Positions 1 to 8,830 of a stretch of 64,000 nt of DNA are shown here, piece after piece. The stretch lies in contig DFNX01000014.1 in assembly GCA_002376235.1 (NCBI GenBank), positions 1-64,000 of the forward strand, given 5' to 3'. The DNA comes from Neorhizobium sp. UBA3556. GTDB taxonomy: Bacteria; Pseudomonadota; Alphaproteobacteria; Rhizobiales; Rhizobiaceae. The position numbers were made by a program, and so were the translations under genes. Every line of letters starts with the position of its first letter. Position 1 is the stretch's first letter. The notes below the pieces were generated by a model that did not search any database, was not told the DNA's origin, and worked only from the letters and a program-made list of their open reading frames with translations.

Positions 1-9
1 AGCTAATGA

Positions 10-1620
10 GTCCGTGGCCTAGGGGGGACTTACTCCTATGCTAACGCTGTTAGCGACGATGGCAGCACCGTCGTGGGCGAGGCCACTACAGTCGATCGGC
101 ATAATCATGCGTTCGTTTGGAAAGCCGCTACAGAGACGATGGTCAACATCGACACTCTTTACAGCTATTCCTATGCCCGTGCCGTCAGCAACGACGGCTC
201 GGTTGTTGCTGGTTATGGCGGCGATAACCTGTCGAACGGCGTGTTTCGCTGGACCGAGGCAACCGGCATGGTGGATATTGGGTCGCTTGGGGGCACGTCT
301 ACCGATTTTTCTGCGATGAACGGCGACGGCAGTGTGCTCGTGGGCTCATCCAGCACGGCGAACAATGCCGGAACCCATGCCTATCGCTATCTCGCCTCGA
401 CATCGACAATGACGGATCTCGGCACCCTCGGCGGTAGCTATTCCTACGCCCGCGACTTGAGTGCCGACGGCTCCGTCGTCATCGGCATGTCGCGAGATGC
501 CGGGGATGTATATCACGGTTTCGTCTGGACTGAGGCAACCGGTATGACCACGGTTGAGGACTGGGTGGAGAACCAGGGCGGTAGCATCGGTGAGGTTACG
601 ACCCGTACCGCCGATTTTATCTCCGATGACGGCAAAGTCATTGTCGGTGGGACCTCAGACGACACGACCTATATCGCACGAACCAGTATCATCGACACGG
701 CCGAGTTTTTCCCGACTGTCGTTGCCGCAAACAACGTCGTCGTCCAGAGCGGCGTCGGCAGTGCCGACACGATCATGTTCGGTGCTCAGGGCGCGCCAAT
801 GCGCAACCTGCTGGATGTCGGGCAGCGGTCCGTCTGGGGTACGATCGATGGCGGCTATGATAACGGTGACCACGCCGATGGTGGTCTGGTCCTCGGTGAT
901 TTCGGCTTCGGTTACGGCATCGCCGATGGTGTGACGGCACGCATCTCTGCCGGCGTCACCTATACTGACCAGGATCTCGATGCCGGTGGCGACGTGCGTC
1001 AGCGCGGCTTCTATCTCTCGCCGGAAGTCTCGGCCGATCTCGGCAAGAACTTTTACGTGACGGTCGGTGGTTACTGGGGACGCAGCAGCATCGACAGCCG
1101 CCGCGGTTACCTGAGCGGTGCGACAACCGATTATTCCAACGGTGACACCAATGCCGAAACCTGGGGCGCCAAGATCCGCTTCGACTGGCTGAATGCTGTA
1201 ACGATCGACGACACGGCGATCACACCCTATGTCGGTCTTTCCTACGCGCACACCAAGGTCGATGCCTTCACCGAAACCGGCGGCTCGTTCCCGGTCGAGT
1301 TCGACGGCAGCAGCGATCACTCCACGATCGCCCGTCTCGGTGCCGATTTCGTTCGTCCGCTGAACGACACTGTTCGTCTGCTTGCCAAGGCCGAGTTCGA
1401 CTACCAGTTCGAAAGCCATGCTTCTGCAACGAGCGGTACGCTCACCGGCATCAGCGACTTCAATCTCGAAGGTCAGGATCTGCAGCAATTCTGGGCTCGT
1501 GGTGGCGTCGGTGCGGAATTCGACCTCGGCAAGGGTGTTGCGTCCTTCATGGTCAACGCCACGACAAAGGGCCAGGACCCGACCGTCTGGCTGCGCAGCA
1601 ACTATACCGTCAAGTTCTAA
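10..1620 (+). CDS. HAF-repeat autotransporter, 5' part missing
   Basis: Probable outer-membrane autotransporter. The N-terminal part carries HAF-type repeats, with recurring 'LGGxYSYA' and 'DGSVVVG'-like phrases about every 50 residues. The C-terminal ~270 residues alternate polar and hydrophobic residues like a beta-barrel and end in 'YTVKF', with the terminal Phe typical of outer-membrane barrels. The reading frame is open from base 10; tandem in-frame stops at 4-9 precede it and the first usable start is GTG at 73. Repeat-like coding (RGLGGTYSYANAVSDDG) begins before that GTG, and an ATGAGT that would fit the preceding 'TMTDLG' of a repeat is in another frame. The real gene therefore probably starts upstream of the window and is frameshifted near base 10-20, or only a remnant is left. 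No signal peptide is visible. Function as adhesin or surface protein is family inference. Confidence 0.75.
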   Translation, partial: VRGLGGTYSYANAVSDDGSTVVGEATTVDRHNHAFVWKAATETMVNIDTLYSYSYARAVSNDGSVVAGYGGDNLSNGVFRWTEATGMVDIGSLGGTSTDFSAMNGDGSVLVGSSSTANNAGTHAYRYLASTSTMTDLGTLGGSYSYARDLSADGSVVIGMSRDAGDVYHGFVWTEATGMTTVEDWVENQGGSIGEVTTRTADFISDDGKVIVGGTSDDTTYIARTSIIDTAEFFPTVVAANNVVVQSGVGSADTIMFGAQGAPMRNLLDVGQRSVWGTIDGGYDNGDHADGGLVLGDFGFGYGIADGVTARISAGVTYTDQDLDAGGDVRQRGFYLSPEVSADLGKNFYVTVGGYWGRSSIDSRRGYLSGATTDYSNGDTNAETWGAKIRFDWLNAVTIDDTAITPYVGLSYAHTKVDAFTETGGSFPVEFDGSSDHSTIARLGADFVRPLNDTVRLLAKAEFDYQFESHASATSGTLTGISDFNLEGQDLQQFWARGGVGAEFDLGKGVASFMVNATTKGQDPTVWLRSNYTVKF

Positions 1621-1671
1621 GCTGACTGTGAGCGCACAAACAGCCACATGAGTATCTGGCTGGAAGATTGG

Positions 1672-1698
1672 AAAGGCCCGGTTTTGCCGGGCCTTTTT
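1672..1698 (+). terminator. Rho-independent terminator after autotransporter
   Basis: A GGCCCGG/CCGGGCC stem (1675-1681 with 1687-1693), a TTTTG loop and flanking AAA/TTTTT. It lies 50 bp after the autotransporter stop. Confidence 0.9.
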
Positions 1699-1767
1699 GC
1701 ATGAAGAGAACTTTTCCTGGTGGATATCACTTTAGTGAAATGTGTTTGCAACCGGCGATGAAGGAAA

Positions 1768-1785
1768 TTGTCATCCTGCTGTCAT
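1768..1785 (+). promoter_or_regulatory. PHO box (PhoB-binding site)
   Basis: TTGTCAT at 1768-1774, a 4-base spacer, then CTGTCAT at 1779-1785. This is the classic two 7-mer direct-repeat architecture of PhoB sites (CTGTCAT-N4-CTGTCAT), with 13 of 14 consensus bases. It lies 51 bp upstream of the start of the phytase-like esterase, so phosphate-starvation control of that gene is likely. Confidence 0.8.
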
Positions 1786-1836
1786 CGCCATGGATCAATA
1801 CCCATCCCTGGTTTAACCGATAGGGGGCATTTGACC

Positions 1837-4026
1837 ATGACAGTTTCTCTTCGTGTCGCGATAACGGCAGCGTTGCTCGCCTCGGTCGCCGTACCGGCCA
1901 GTGCCGAGCAGGTTTTCAACCGCATTGCCTCTTTCCCAGTCGCCAGCAACCTGCCCAAGGGCGAGGACAAGGCGACCTCGTCGGAAATCATCACCGCGAC
2001 GGCTGACGGCAATACGCTCATCTATTCCGACGCGCCGGGCGGCACGATCGGCTTCATCGACATCACCGACGCCAAGGCTCCGAAGGCCGGCGGCTCGATC
2101 GCTATCGACGGTGAGCCGAACTCTGTTGCCGCAGCCGGCCCGAAGGTGCTCATCACGATCGACAAGACCGAAGACCTGACCAAGCCTGCCGGTCAGTTGG
2201 GCGTCATCGATATCGCCTCGAAGAACCTTGAAACGACCTGCGATCTCGGCGGTCAGCCGGATTCGGTCGTTGTCGCTCCCGATGGCACATTTGCCGCCAT
2301 CGCCATCGAAAACCAGCGTGACGAAGACCTGAATGACGGTGCGCTGCCGCAGCTTCCGGCCGGCGAACTTTTGATCGTGTCGCTGAAGAACGGCGTTCCA
2401 GCATGCGATAGCATCAAGCGTGTCGATGTGACCGGCCTGGCCACCGTTGCCCCGGAAGATCCGGAGCCTGAATTCGTCAACATCAACGCCAATGGCGAGA
2501 TCGCCCTGACGCTGCAGGAAAACAATCACGTCATCATTATCGACAGCAAAACCGCCAAGGTCACCGGCCACTTCACCGCCGGCACGGTCGATCTTGAAGG
2601 CGTCGACGCCAAGACCGACGGTTCGCTGAATTTCTCCGGCAAGCTTACCGCCGTTCCGCGCGAGCCAGATGCCGTCAAATGGCTGGGCACCGACCGCCTC
2701 GTCATCGCCAATGAAGGCGATTACAAGGGTGGTTCGCGTGGCTTCACCATTTTCGACCGTTCCGGCAAGGTTCTCTATGATGCCGGCATGACGCTTGAGC
2801 ACGAGATCGCCCGTCACGGTCACTTCCCGGAAAAGCGCGCCAAGAACAAGGGCATCGAGCCGGAAGGCATGGAAGCCGCGGTCTTCAACGGCCAGCAGTA
2901 TTTCTTCGTGCTCTCCGAGCGCGGTTCGATGGTTGCAGTTTACAAGGACACCGGCGCCGAGCCTGAGCTCGTGCAGCTTCTGCCGTCCGGCATCTCGCCG
3001 GAAGGCGCCGTTGCCATTCCGGGCCGCAACCTGCTTGCCACCGCAAACGAAGCCGATCTCGGCGAAGACGGCGGCGCTCGCTCGCATGTCATGCTTTATG
3101 AACTGGCGGAAGGTGAAAAAGCCTATCCGACGCTCGTCTCCAAGGATGTCGATGGCAAGGTCATTGGCTGGGGTGCGCTCTCCGGCCTCGTCGGCGACGC
3201 GGAAAAGGACGGCACCGTTTACGCAGTATCCGATTCCGTATACGCCATGCAGCCGTCGATCTTCACCATCGACACGACGAAGAAGCCTGCCGAGATCACC
3301 AACGTCGTCCGCATCACCCGCAATGGCCAGCCGGCCCAGAAACTCGACATCGAGGGTATCGCACTCGACGGCAAGGGCGGCTTCTGGCTCGCGTCTGAAG
3401 GCGACAGCGCCAAGCTCGTCGGCCACGGCATCTACAACGTCAACGCCAAGGGCGAGATCAAGTCCGAGATCGGGCTTCCGGCAGAACTGCTTGCCGGTGA
3501 AACCCGCTTCGGCCTTGAAGGCATCACAACGACCGGGTCCGGCGACGACCTGACGCTCTGGATGGCAATCCAGCGCGAATGGAAGGATGATCCCAAGGGC
3601 CAGACGAAGCTTCTCTCCTACAAGCCGAAGTCGAAGGAATGGGCAGCCGTCCGTTATCCGCTCGAAAAGGCTGAAAAGGGCTGGGTCGGCCTTTCGGAGA
3701 TCACTGCCAATGGCGACTATCTCTATATCGTCGAGCGCGACAATCAGGTCGGCGATGCTGCCAAGCTGAAGAAACTCTACCGCGTCGCCCTCAAGGACCT
3801 GAAGCCGGCCAAGATCGGCGGCGAATTGCAGGTCGTCACCAAGGAAGAGATCCACGACTTCCTTCCCGATCTGAAGAGCGCCACCAACGGCTATGTTCTC
3901 GACAAGCTGGAAGGCTTTGCCTTCGACAAGTCCGGCAAGGCCTTCATGGTCACCGACAATGACGGCGTTGACGATAGTTCCGGCGAGACCCTCTTCCTGC
4001 CGGTCGACCTCAAGGTCACCAATTAA
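1837..4026 (+). CDS. Secreted esterase-like phytase-domain protein
   Basis: A 729-residue exported protein. The ATG at 1837 is chosen over an upstream in-frame start at 1768 because it is preceded by AGGGGG at 1822 and begins a clean Sec signal peptide (about residues 1-23, ending 'PASA'); the 1768 start would also lie inside the PHO box. The N-terminal half has the repeating 'VIDI.SKN' and 'DSVVVAPDG' phrases of a beta-propeller. The C-terminal half resembles the 'esterase-like activity of phytase' domain, with 'IEGIALDGKGGFWLASEGD', 'FGLEGITT' and 'LEGFAFD' strands. A role in releasing phosphate from organic phosphate esters fits the PHO box upstream, but the substrate is unknown. It is monocistronic and followed by a strong terminator. 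Confidence 0.85.
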   Translation: MTVSLRVAITAALLASVAVPASAEQVFNRIASFPVASNLPKGEDKATSSEIITATADGNTLIYSDAPGGTIGFIDITDAKAPKAGGSIAIDGEPNSVAAAGPKVLITIDKTEDLTKPAGQLGVIDIASKNLETTCDLGGQPDSVVVAPDGTFAAIAIENQRDEDLNDGALPQLPAGELLIVSLKNGVPACDSIKRVDVTGLATVAPEDPEPEFVNINANGEIALTLQENNHVIIIDSKTAKVTGHFTAGTVDLEGVDAKTDGSLNFSGKLTAVPREPDAVKWLGTDRLVIANEGDYKGGSRGFTIFDRSGKVLYDAGMTLEHEIARHGHFPEKRAKNKGIEPEGMEAAVFNGQQYFFVLSERGSMVAVYKDTGAEPELVQLLPSGISPEGAVAIPGRNLLATANEADLGEDGGARSHVMLYELAEGEKAYPTLVSKDVDGKVIGWGALSGLVGDAEKDGTVYAVSDSVYAMQPSIFTIDTTKKPAEITNVVRITRNGQPAQKLDIEGIALDGKGGFWLASEGDSAKLVGHGIYNVNAKGEIKSEIGLPAELLAGETRFGLEGITTTGSGDDLTLWMAIQREWKDDPKGQTKLLSYKPKSKEWAAVRYPLEKAEKGWVGLSEITANGDYLYIVERDNQVGDAAKLKKLYRVALKDLKPAKIGGELQVVTKEEIHDFLPDLKSATNGYVLDKLEGFAFDKSGKAFMVTDNDGVDDSSGETLFLPVDLKVTN

Positions 4027-4050
4027 ACGAAGTTTCATCTTCAACAGGAA

Positions 4051-4083
4051 AAGGCCGGGTGTTTGCGCACCCGGCCTTTTTTC
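4051..4083 (+). terminator. Rho-independent terminator
   Basis: An 11-bp perfect stem, AAGGCCGGGTG with CACCCGGCCTT, followed by a T run, 25 bp after the phytase-like gene. Confidence 0.9.
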
Positions 4084-4139
4084 TTGGGTCCAGCTACCTT
4101 AAGTCTGGCGTTCCTGATGTGTTCGCATGAGACGATTCG

Positions 4140-5375
4140 ATGAGTTCCTTCCGCTTCATCCATGCCGCAGACCTGCATCTCGGCAGCCCTTTCCAGGGAT
4201 TGGCCCTCAAGGATGCCGATCTCGCCGAGCTTTTTGTCGAGGCAAGCCGCAAGGCTTTTACCGCGCTTGTCGATGAGGCGGTCGAACGCAAGGTCGATTT
4301 TTTTATCGTTGCCGGCGATGTTTATGACGGCGACTGGAAGGACAACAAGATCGGCCTGTTCTTCAACCGCGAAGTGGCGCGGCTGGAGCGCGCCAGCATT
4401 CCGGTCTTCCTGCTCAAGGGCAATCACGACGCCGAAAGCGTGATTACGAAAACCATCACACTGCCGAAGAATGTCAGCGAATTCCCCACAGGCAAGCCCG
4501 GCACCTTCCGGCTGGAGCATTTGAAGGTCGCGCTGCATGGACAGGGTTTTGCCGAACGGGCCGCGAGCGAAAACCTTGCTCTTGCCTATCCCGCGCCCGA
4601 GGCTGGGTGGTTCAACATCGGCGTGCTGCATACTTCGCTCACCGGCCGGGAGCCGCATGCGCCCTATGCTCCATGCTCTGTCGATGACCTACGTTCGCGT
4701 GGTTATGATTACTGGGCACTCGGTCACGTTCATGATTTCGAGATCGTGGCGAAAGACCCGCTGGTCGTCTTTCCCGGCAACCTTCAGGGCCGCTCGATCC
4801 GTGAGACCGGTGCAAAGGGCGCCGTGCTTGTCACCGTCGAGGATGGCCGTATCAGCTATGAGCGCCTGATCACCGATAGCGCCCGCTTTGCAGAGCTTCC
4901 GGTCGCAGCCGAAATCGACGATACGCCGGCCGTCCTGCTGCGCCGTATCGAAGACGCACTCGACCCGCTGGTCGAGGCCATGGAGGGGCGTCCGCTCGCA
5001 TTGCGCGTCCGCGTCTCGGGAAAATCGCGTCACCGCAACGAGTTCCTCGCCAGGGTCGAGGATTTTCGCGACGAAGTGCAGGCCGCCTGCCATCGCGGCC
5101 ATGGCGATATCTGGTTGGAAAAGCTCGAGCTGCGGCTTGCGGTCGACAGCAGCGCTGCCGAGCACGTACCCGGTACGCTTGGGCTGGATGGGCTTTTGGT
5201 CATGGATGGCTTTGCGCCCGAACTTCTGGAGGAGGCCGCAGCGCGCGTTGCGGAAATCGCCGCAAGACTTCCCGGCGGCAGCGGAGCTGGGAACCTGCCG
5301 CTTGGCGATGATATCGATGTACTGCTCGCCGAAGCGCGTGATCTTCTCCTCTCCCGCGCGGCGGAGGCCGGCTGA
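4140..5375 (+). CDS. YhaO/SbcD-like DNA repair exonuclease
   Basis: A 411-residue Mre11/SbcD-family metallophosphoesterase, most like Bacillus YhaO in length (about 408 residues) and N-terminus. The metal-binding motifs are in order: D11-x-H13 in 'AADLHLGSP', 'GDVYDGDW', the 'GNHD' box, 'VLHTSL', and 'GHVH'. The C-terminal ~130 residues form the capping or partner-binding region. It lies 2 bp upstream of a YhaN-like ATPase, so the two form a nuclease-ATPase complex by analogy with SbcCD/Mre11-Rad50. Start ATG 4140 is the first in frame. Confidence 0.88.
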   Translation: MSSFRFIHAADLHLGSPFQGLALKDADLAELFVEASRKAFTALVDEAVERKVDFFIVAGDVYDGDWKDNKIGLFFNREVARLERASIPVFLLKGNHDAESVITKTITLPKNVSEFPTGKPGTFRLEHLKVALHGQGFAERAASENLALAYPAPEAGWFNIGVLHTSLTGREPHAPYAPCSVDDLRSRGYDYWALGHVHDFEIVAKDPLVVFPGNLQGRSIRETGAKGAVLVTVEDGRISYERLITDSARFAELPVAAEIDDTPAVLLRRIEDALDPLVEAMEGRPLALRVRVSGKSRHRNEFLARVEDFRDEVQAACHRGHGDIWLEKLELRLAVDSSAAEHVPGTLGLDGLLVMDGFAPELLEEAAARVAEIAARLPGGSGAGNLPLGDDIDVLLAEARDLLLSRAAEAG

Positions 5376-5377
5376 CC

Positions 5378-8300
5378 ATGCGTTTTGATCGTCTCGACAT
5401 CCTGCGTTACGGCGCGCTCACCGATCGCCGGCTCGTCTTCCGGCCTGATGCGAAGCTGCACATCGTCTACGGACCGAACGAGGCCGGCAAGTCGTCGGCG
5501 CTCGCGGCAATCTCCGATCTTCTGTTCGGTTTTCCCGAACGCTCTGCCTATGGTTTCTTGCACGATGCCGGCGTCCTGCGTGTCGGCGCCGGGCTGACGG
5601 CGAAGGACGGGCAGTCTCTGTCCTTCCGCCGCCGCAAGGGACGCAAGAACACGCTGCTTGCTGGCAGCGAGACAGAGGGAAATCTGCCGGATGACGCCCT
5701 CTCTCCGTTTATGGGCAACCTCTCCCGCGATGTTTTCGAGCGCGCTTTCGGCCTGAATTCGGATTCGTTACGTGCCGGCGGAGAGACCATGCTGAAAAGC
5801 GGCGGCGAGATCGGCAGCCTCCTGTTTTCCGCCGCATCCGGCCTGACGGGCCTCTCCCATCTGCGCAAGTCGCTGGAAGTCGGTGCCGACGCCATCTATT
5901 CGCAACGGCGTTCGAAGGACCGTAGTTTCTATCAGGCGCTCGACGCGCATGACGCGGCACGCAAGGCCGAGCGAGAAAATGAGCTGAAAGCGGGCGACTG
6001 GAAAAACCTCCTGAAAGAGGAGGCCGAACTCGCCTCGGAGATCCAGACGCTGCAACATGGGCGTGAGGAAACCAAACGCGCGCTCGATCGCCTGCGCAGG
6101 CAGATGGCGCTGGAACCGCTGCTGCGCGAGCTGGACCGCGAGCGTGCGCTTCTTGCGCAACACGACACCCTTTCCGAGCTTCCGGATGGTTTTGAAGAAA
6201 AGCTTTCAGCCACGCTCGATGCCCTGCGCCAGAACGCAGACGCACTCGCCGCATCCGATAAAGCGATTGTGGGGCTGCGCGACGAAATCGCGGCGATAAG
6301 CGTGGATGACGCGCTGCTTGCGGCCGCGCCCGAAATTCTTGCCGCCTATGGCCACAGTGGCGTTTACCTGAAGGCCAGGCAGGACATCGCGCGTGTGCGT
6401 GGTGAGGTCGAGGATTTCGACCAGAAGCTGCTTCAGGCCTCCCGCCGTCTGGGCTTCAAGGAGTTTTCCGACCTTCAGAAGATGCAGCCGTCTGATTCCG
6501 ATCTGGTGCGTCTTCGCCAGCTGGTCGAAGAAGGTGGTGAACTCGACCGCGAGATGCGCCAGCTCCGCAAACGGATCGATGAAGAAGCCGATGCGCTGCA
6601 CAAACTTGAAGCCGATGCGCCGATCACTCGTATCATCGATCCCAAGCCGCTGAGCGATCAGCTTGCGGCTTTGCGGCCCGAGATCGAGGAACTGGCCAAT
6701 CTCGAAACCTTGAAGATCCGTGCTGCCCGCGCAAGAAGCGATCTCGATGCCGCTGCTGCGCGCCTTGACCCTCCGGTTCGAGATCTGGACCTTCTTCTTG
6801 CCGTACCGCTTCCGGATACGGAAACGCTTGCCCATCACCGCCGCCTGATCGAGTCATCGAGACAGGAAAGCGCGCAGGCCTTGCAGAAGCTCGCAGCGCT
6901 GAAAGCCGATGCGGATGAGCTTCAGGATCAGTTAGCACTTTTGGAAGGCGAGGGGAGGATAGTCTCGCGGCAGACGATCGAGCTTGCACGCCAGGAACGT
7001 GACGATCTGATCGATGCTTTGGTTTCCAAGCCTTCCGATGTTGGTTTGGAGACAGCAAGATCTGCCGTTCAAGAGGCGGATCGGCTGGCTGATATGGCAC
7101 TTTCCGACGCGGAACGTGTCTCTCGCCACGCGCAGCTGAGATTACAGCAACGCAAGACGGCAGACGCAATCACCGTAGCGGAAGGTGCTGCAAAGCAAGC
7201 TTCCATCGCTGCATCCGATGCCGTGACAGAATTCGAGTATCTGTTCCATTCTGTCCCGGTAACACCGGGCGCGCCTGAGCGCATGATCGAATGGCGTCGG
7301 GCTGTTGAAGGATTGGCAGCGCTTTCCTCCGCTCTGAATGCGGCCGATGATGAATACGAAGTGCTGCGGTCCAGGGAAGAAACACTGCGCCCGGCATTGG
7401 CCGCACTGGCCGATGCCACCGGGGCATCCTCCGGTGTCCTGCCGCCAAGAAGCCTGGCGCGGGAAATTTCCGCGCGTCTGGAGGAAATTACCCGTCAGTG
7501 GAGCGAGGGACGCACGATCGAGCGGATGCGCGACACGGCAAGCCAGACGCTTAAACGGCTGGAAACGGACGAGGCCGATCTGCGCAACAAGGTTGACCTG
7601 TGGCGCTCAGGCTTTGCCGCTGCATCTTCGTCCGCGGGGCTGCCCGAAGATGCGACGATCGAGATGGCGAATGCGGCGCTTGATATCTGGCGCACCTTGC
7701 CGGATCTTCTGTCCGAACGGGAAAACCGTGATCGGCGGGTCCGCGGCATGGCTCGCGACATGGAAGCCTTCGAAACGGAAATCAGCACATTCTGCCGGTC
7801 ACTCGCACCCGATCTCCTGTCGATCCCGGCCGACGTGGCTGGCGGCCTGCTGAACGACCGTGTCACCAAGGCGCGCGCAGCGGACAACCAGCGCTCGACA
7901 TTGTCGGCGGCGCTGGAGAGAAGCGAGTTTTCCCACGCCCAGCATATCGCCGAGGCAGCCAGGCTCAGTGCTGAGCGAACAGAACTGGCAACGGCAGCGA
8001 CAGTTCAGCCGGATCGTCTCGAGGCCGTCCTTGCGGATCTTGTCGAGCGCAGAAGACTGGTCGCCAACGAGGGCCAGTGCCGCGCCAGGTTTATCCAGCA
8101 GGCGGACGGTCTGGAGGAAGAGGCTGTGCGGACCGCCTTGGTCGGCTTCGACAGGATATCCGCAGGCGTCGAAATCGAGCGACTGGAGGCGGAAGACAGC
8201 CGCCAGATCAATCGGCTTGCCGATCTGCGTGCGGCGGAAGCCGACAATCTGCGCCGCAGGCAGGAGCTTGAAAAAGGCACCGGTGCGGAACGCGCCGTCT

Positions 8301-8830
8301 TCGAAAAGCTCGCGGCCGAACAGGAAGCGAAGGACCTCGCTCGTCGCTGGGTGGTGCTGAAGCTCGCCGGCGCAATGCTCGGCCATTCGATGGAGGCCTA
8401 CCGCGAACGGCAGGCTGATCCCGTTATGACACGCGCAGGTGAGGTTTTCTCCCTGCTGACGGGAAATCGTTTTTCCCGTCTTCTGCAGGTCTATGACGAC
8501 AACGACGATCTGCAGCTTGCCGTCGAACGGAAGACGGGCGAGCAGGTGCCGCTCTCCGGATTGAGCGAGGGAACCGGCGATCAGCTCTATCTTGCGCTTC
8601 GACTGGCCTTCCTTGAGGATTATTGCCGCCGCAACGAACCGGCGCCACTGGCGCTGGACGATATCTTCCAGACATTCGACGATGAGCGAACCGCCGCCGG
8701 GCTTCGCACGCTGGCCGCTTCGAGTGGTGCCTTCCAGTCGATCCTCTTCACCCACCAGACGAGCCTGCTGGACGCCGCTGAGCGCGAACTGGGTGGTGAT
8801 GTCGATCTAGTCCGCCTGGATCGGGCGTAA
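5378..8830 (+). CDS. YhaN-like SMC/Rad50-type ATPase
   Basis: A 1150-residue ATPase partner of the YhaO-like nuclease. Walker A is 'GPNEAGKSS' at residues 32-40. The middle ~700 residues are long charged coiled coils. The C-terminus carries the signature 'LSEGTGDQLYLALR' and Walker B 'PLALDDIF'. I find no CxxC zinc hook in the middle, which separates it from true Rad50/SbcC and fits the YhaN subfamily. The start is 2 bp after the nuclease stop, so translation is probably coupled. The 3' end overlaps the convergent membrane-anchored gene by 24 bp. The role is probably processing of blocked or hairpin DNA ends. Confidence 0.88.
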   Translation: MRFDRLDILRYGALTDRRLVFRPDAKLHIVYGPNEAGKSSALAAISDLLFGFPERSAYGFLHDAGVLRVGAGLTAKDGQSLSFRRRKGRKNTLLAGSETEGNLPDDALSPFMGNLSRDVFERAFGLNSDSLRAGGETMLKSGGEIGSLLFSAASGLTGLSHLRKSLEVGADAIYSQRRSKDRSFYQALDAHDAARKAERENELKAGDWKNLLKEEAELASEIQTLQHGREETKRALDRLRRQMALEPLLRELDRERALLAQHDTLSELPDGFEEKLSATLDALRQNADALAASDKAIVGLRDEIAAISVDDALLAAAPEILAAYGHSGVYLKARQDIARVRGEVEDFDQKLLQASRRLGFKEFSDLQKMQPSDSDLVRLRQLVEEGGELDREMRQLRKRIDEEADALHKLEADAPITRIIDPKPLSDQLAALRPEIEELANLETLKIRAARARSDLDAAAARLDPPVRDLDLLLAVPLPDTETLAHHRRLIESSRQESAQALQKLAALKADADELQDQLALLEGEGRIVSRQTIELARQERDDLIDALVSKPSDVGLETARSAVQEADRLADMALSDAERVSRHAQLRLQQRKTADAITVAEGAAKQASIAASDAVTEFEYLFHSVPVTPGAPERMIEWRRAVEGLAALSSALNAADDEYEVLRSREETLRPALAALADATGASSGVLPPRSLAREISARLEEITRQWSEGRTIERMRDTASQTLKRLETDEADLRNKVDLWRSGFAAASSSAGLPEDATIEMANAALDIWRTLPDLLSERENRDRRVRGMARDMEAFETEISTFCRSLAPDLLSIPADVAGGLLNDRVTKARAADNQRSTLSAALERSEFSHAQHIAEAARLSAERTELATAATVQPDRLEAVLADLVERRRLVANEGQCRARFIQQADGLEEEAVRTALVGFDRISAGVEIERLEAEDSRQINRLADLRAAEADNLRRRQELEKGTGAERAVFEKLAAEQEAKDLARRWVVLKLAGAMLGHSMEAYRERQADPVMTRAGEVFSLLTGNRFSRLLQVYDDNDDLQLAVERKTGEQVPLSGLSEGTGDQLYLALRLAFLEDYCRRNEPAPLALDDIFQTFDDERTAAGLRTLAASSGAFQSILFTHQTSLLDAAERELGGDVDLVRLDRA

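Noticed and set aside
655..1647. 330-aa minus-strand ORF opposite the autotransporter
   Set aside because: Shadow frame; no ribosome site, no protein pattern, and the plus strand has clear HAF repeats and barrel.
1813..4044. 743-aa minus-strand ORF opposite the phytase-like gene
   Set aside because: Low-complexity Asp/Gly/Val/Arg shadow of a GC-rich gene; the plus strand has signal peptide, ribosome site and terminator.
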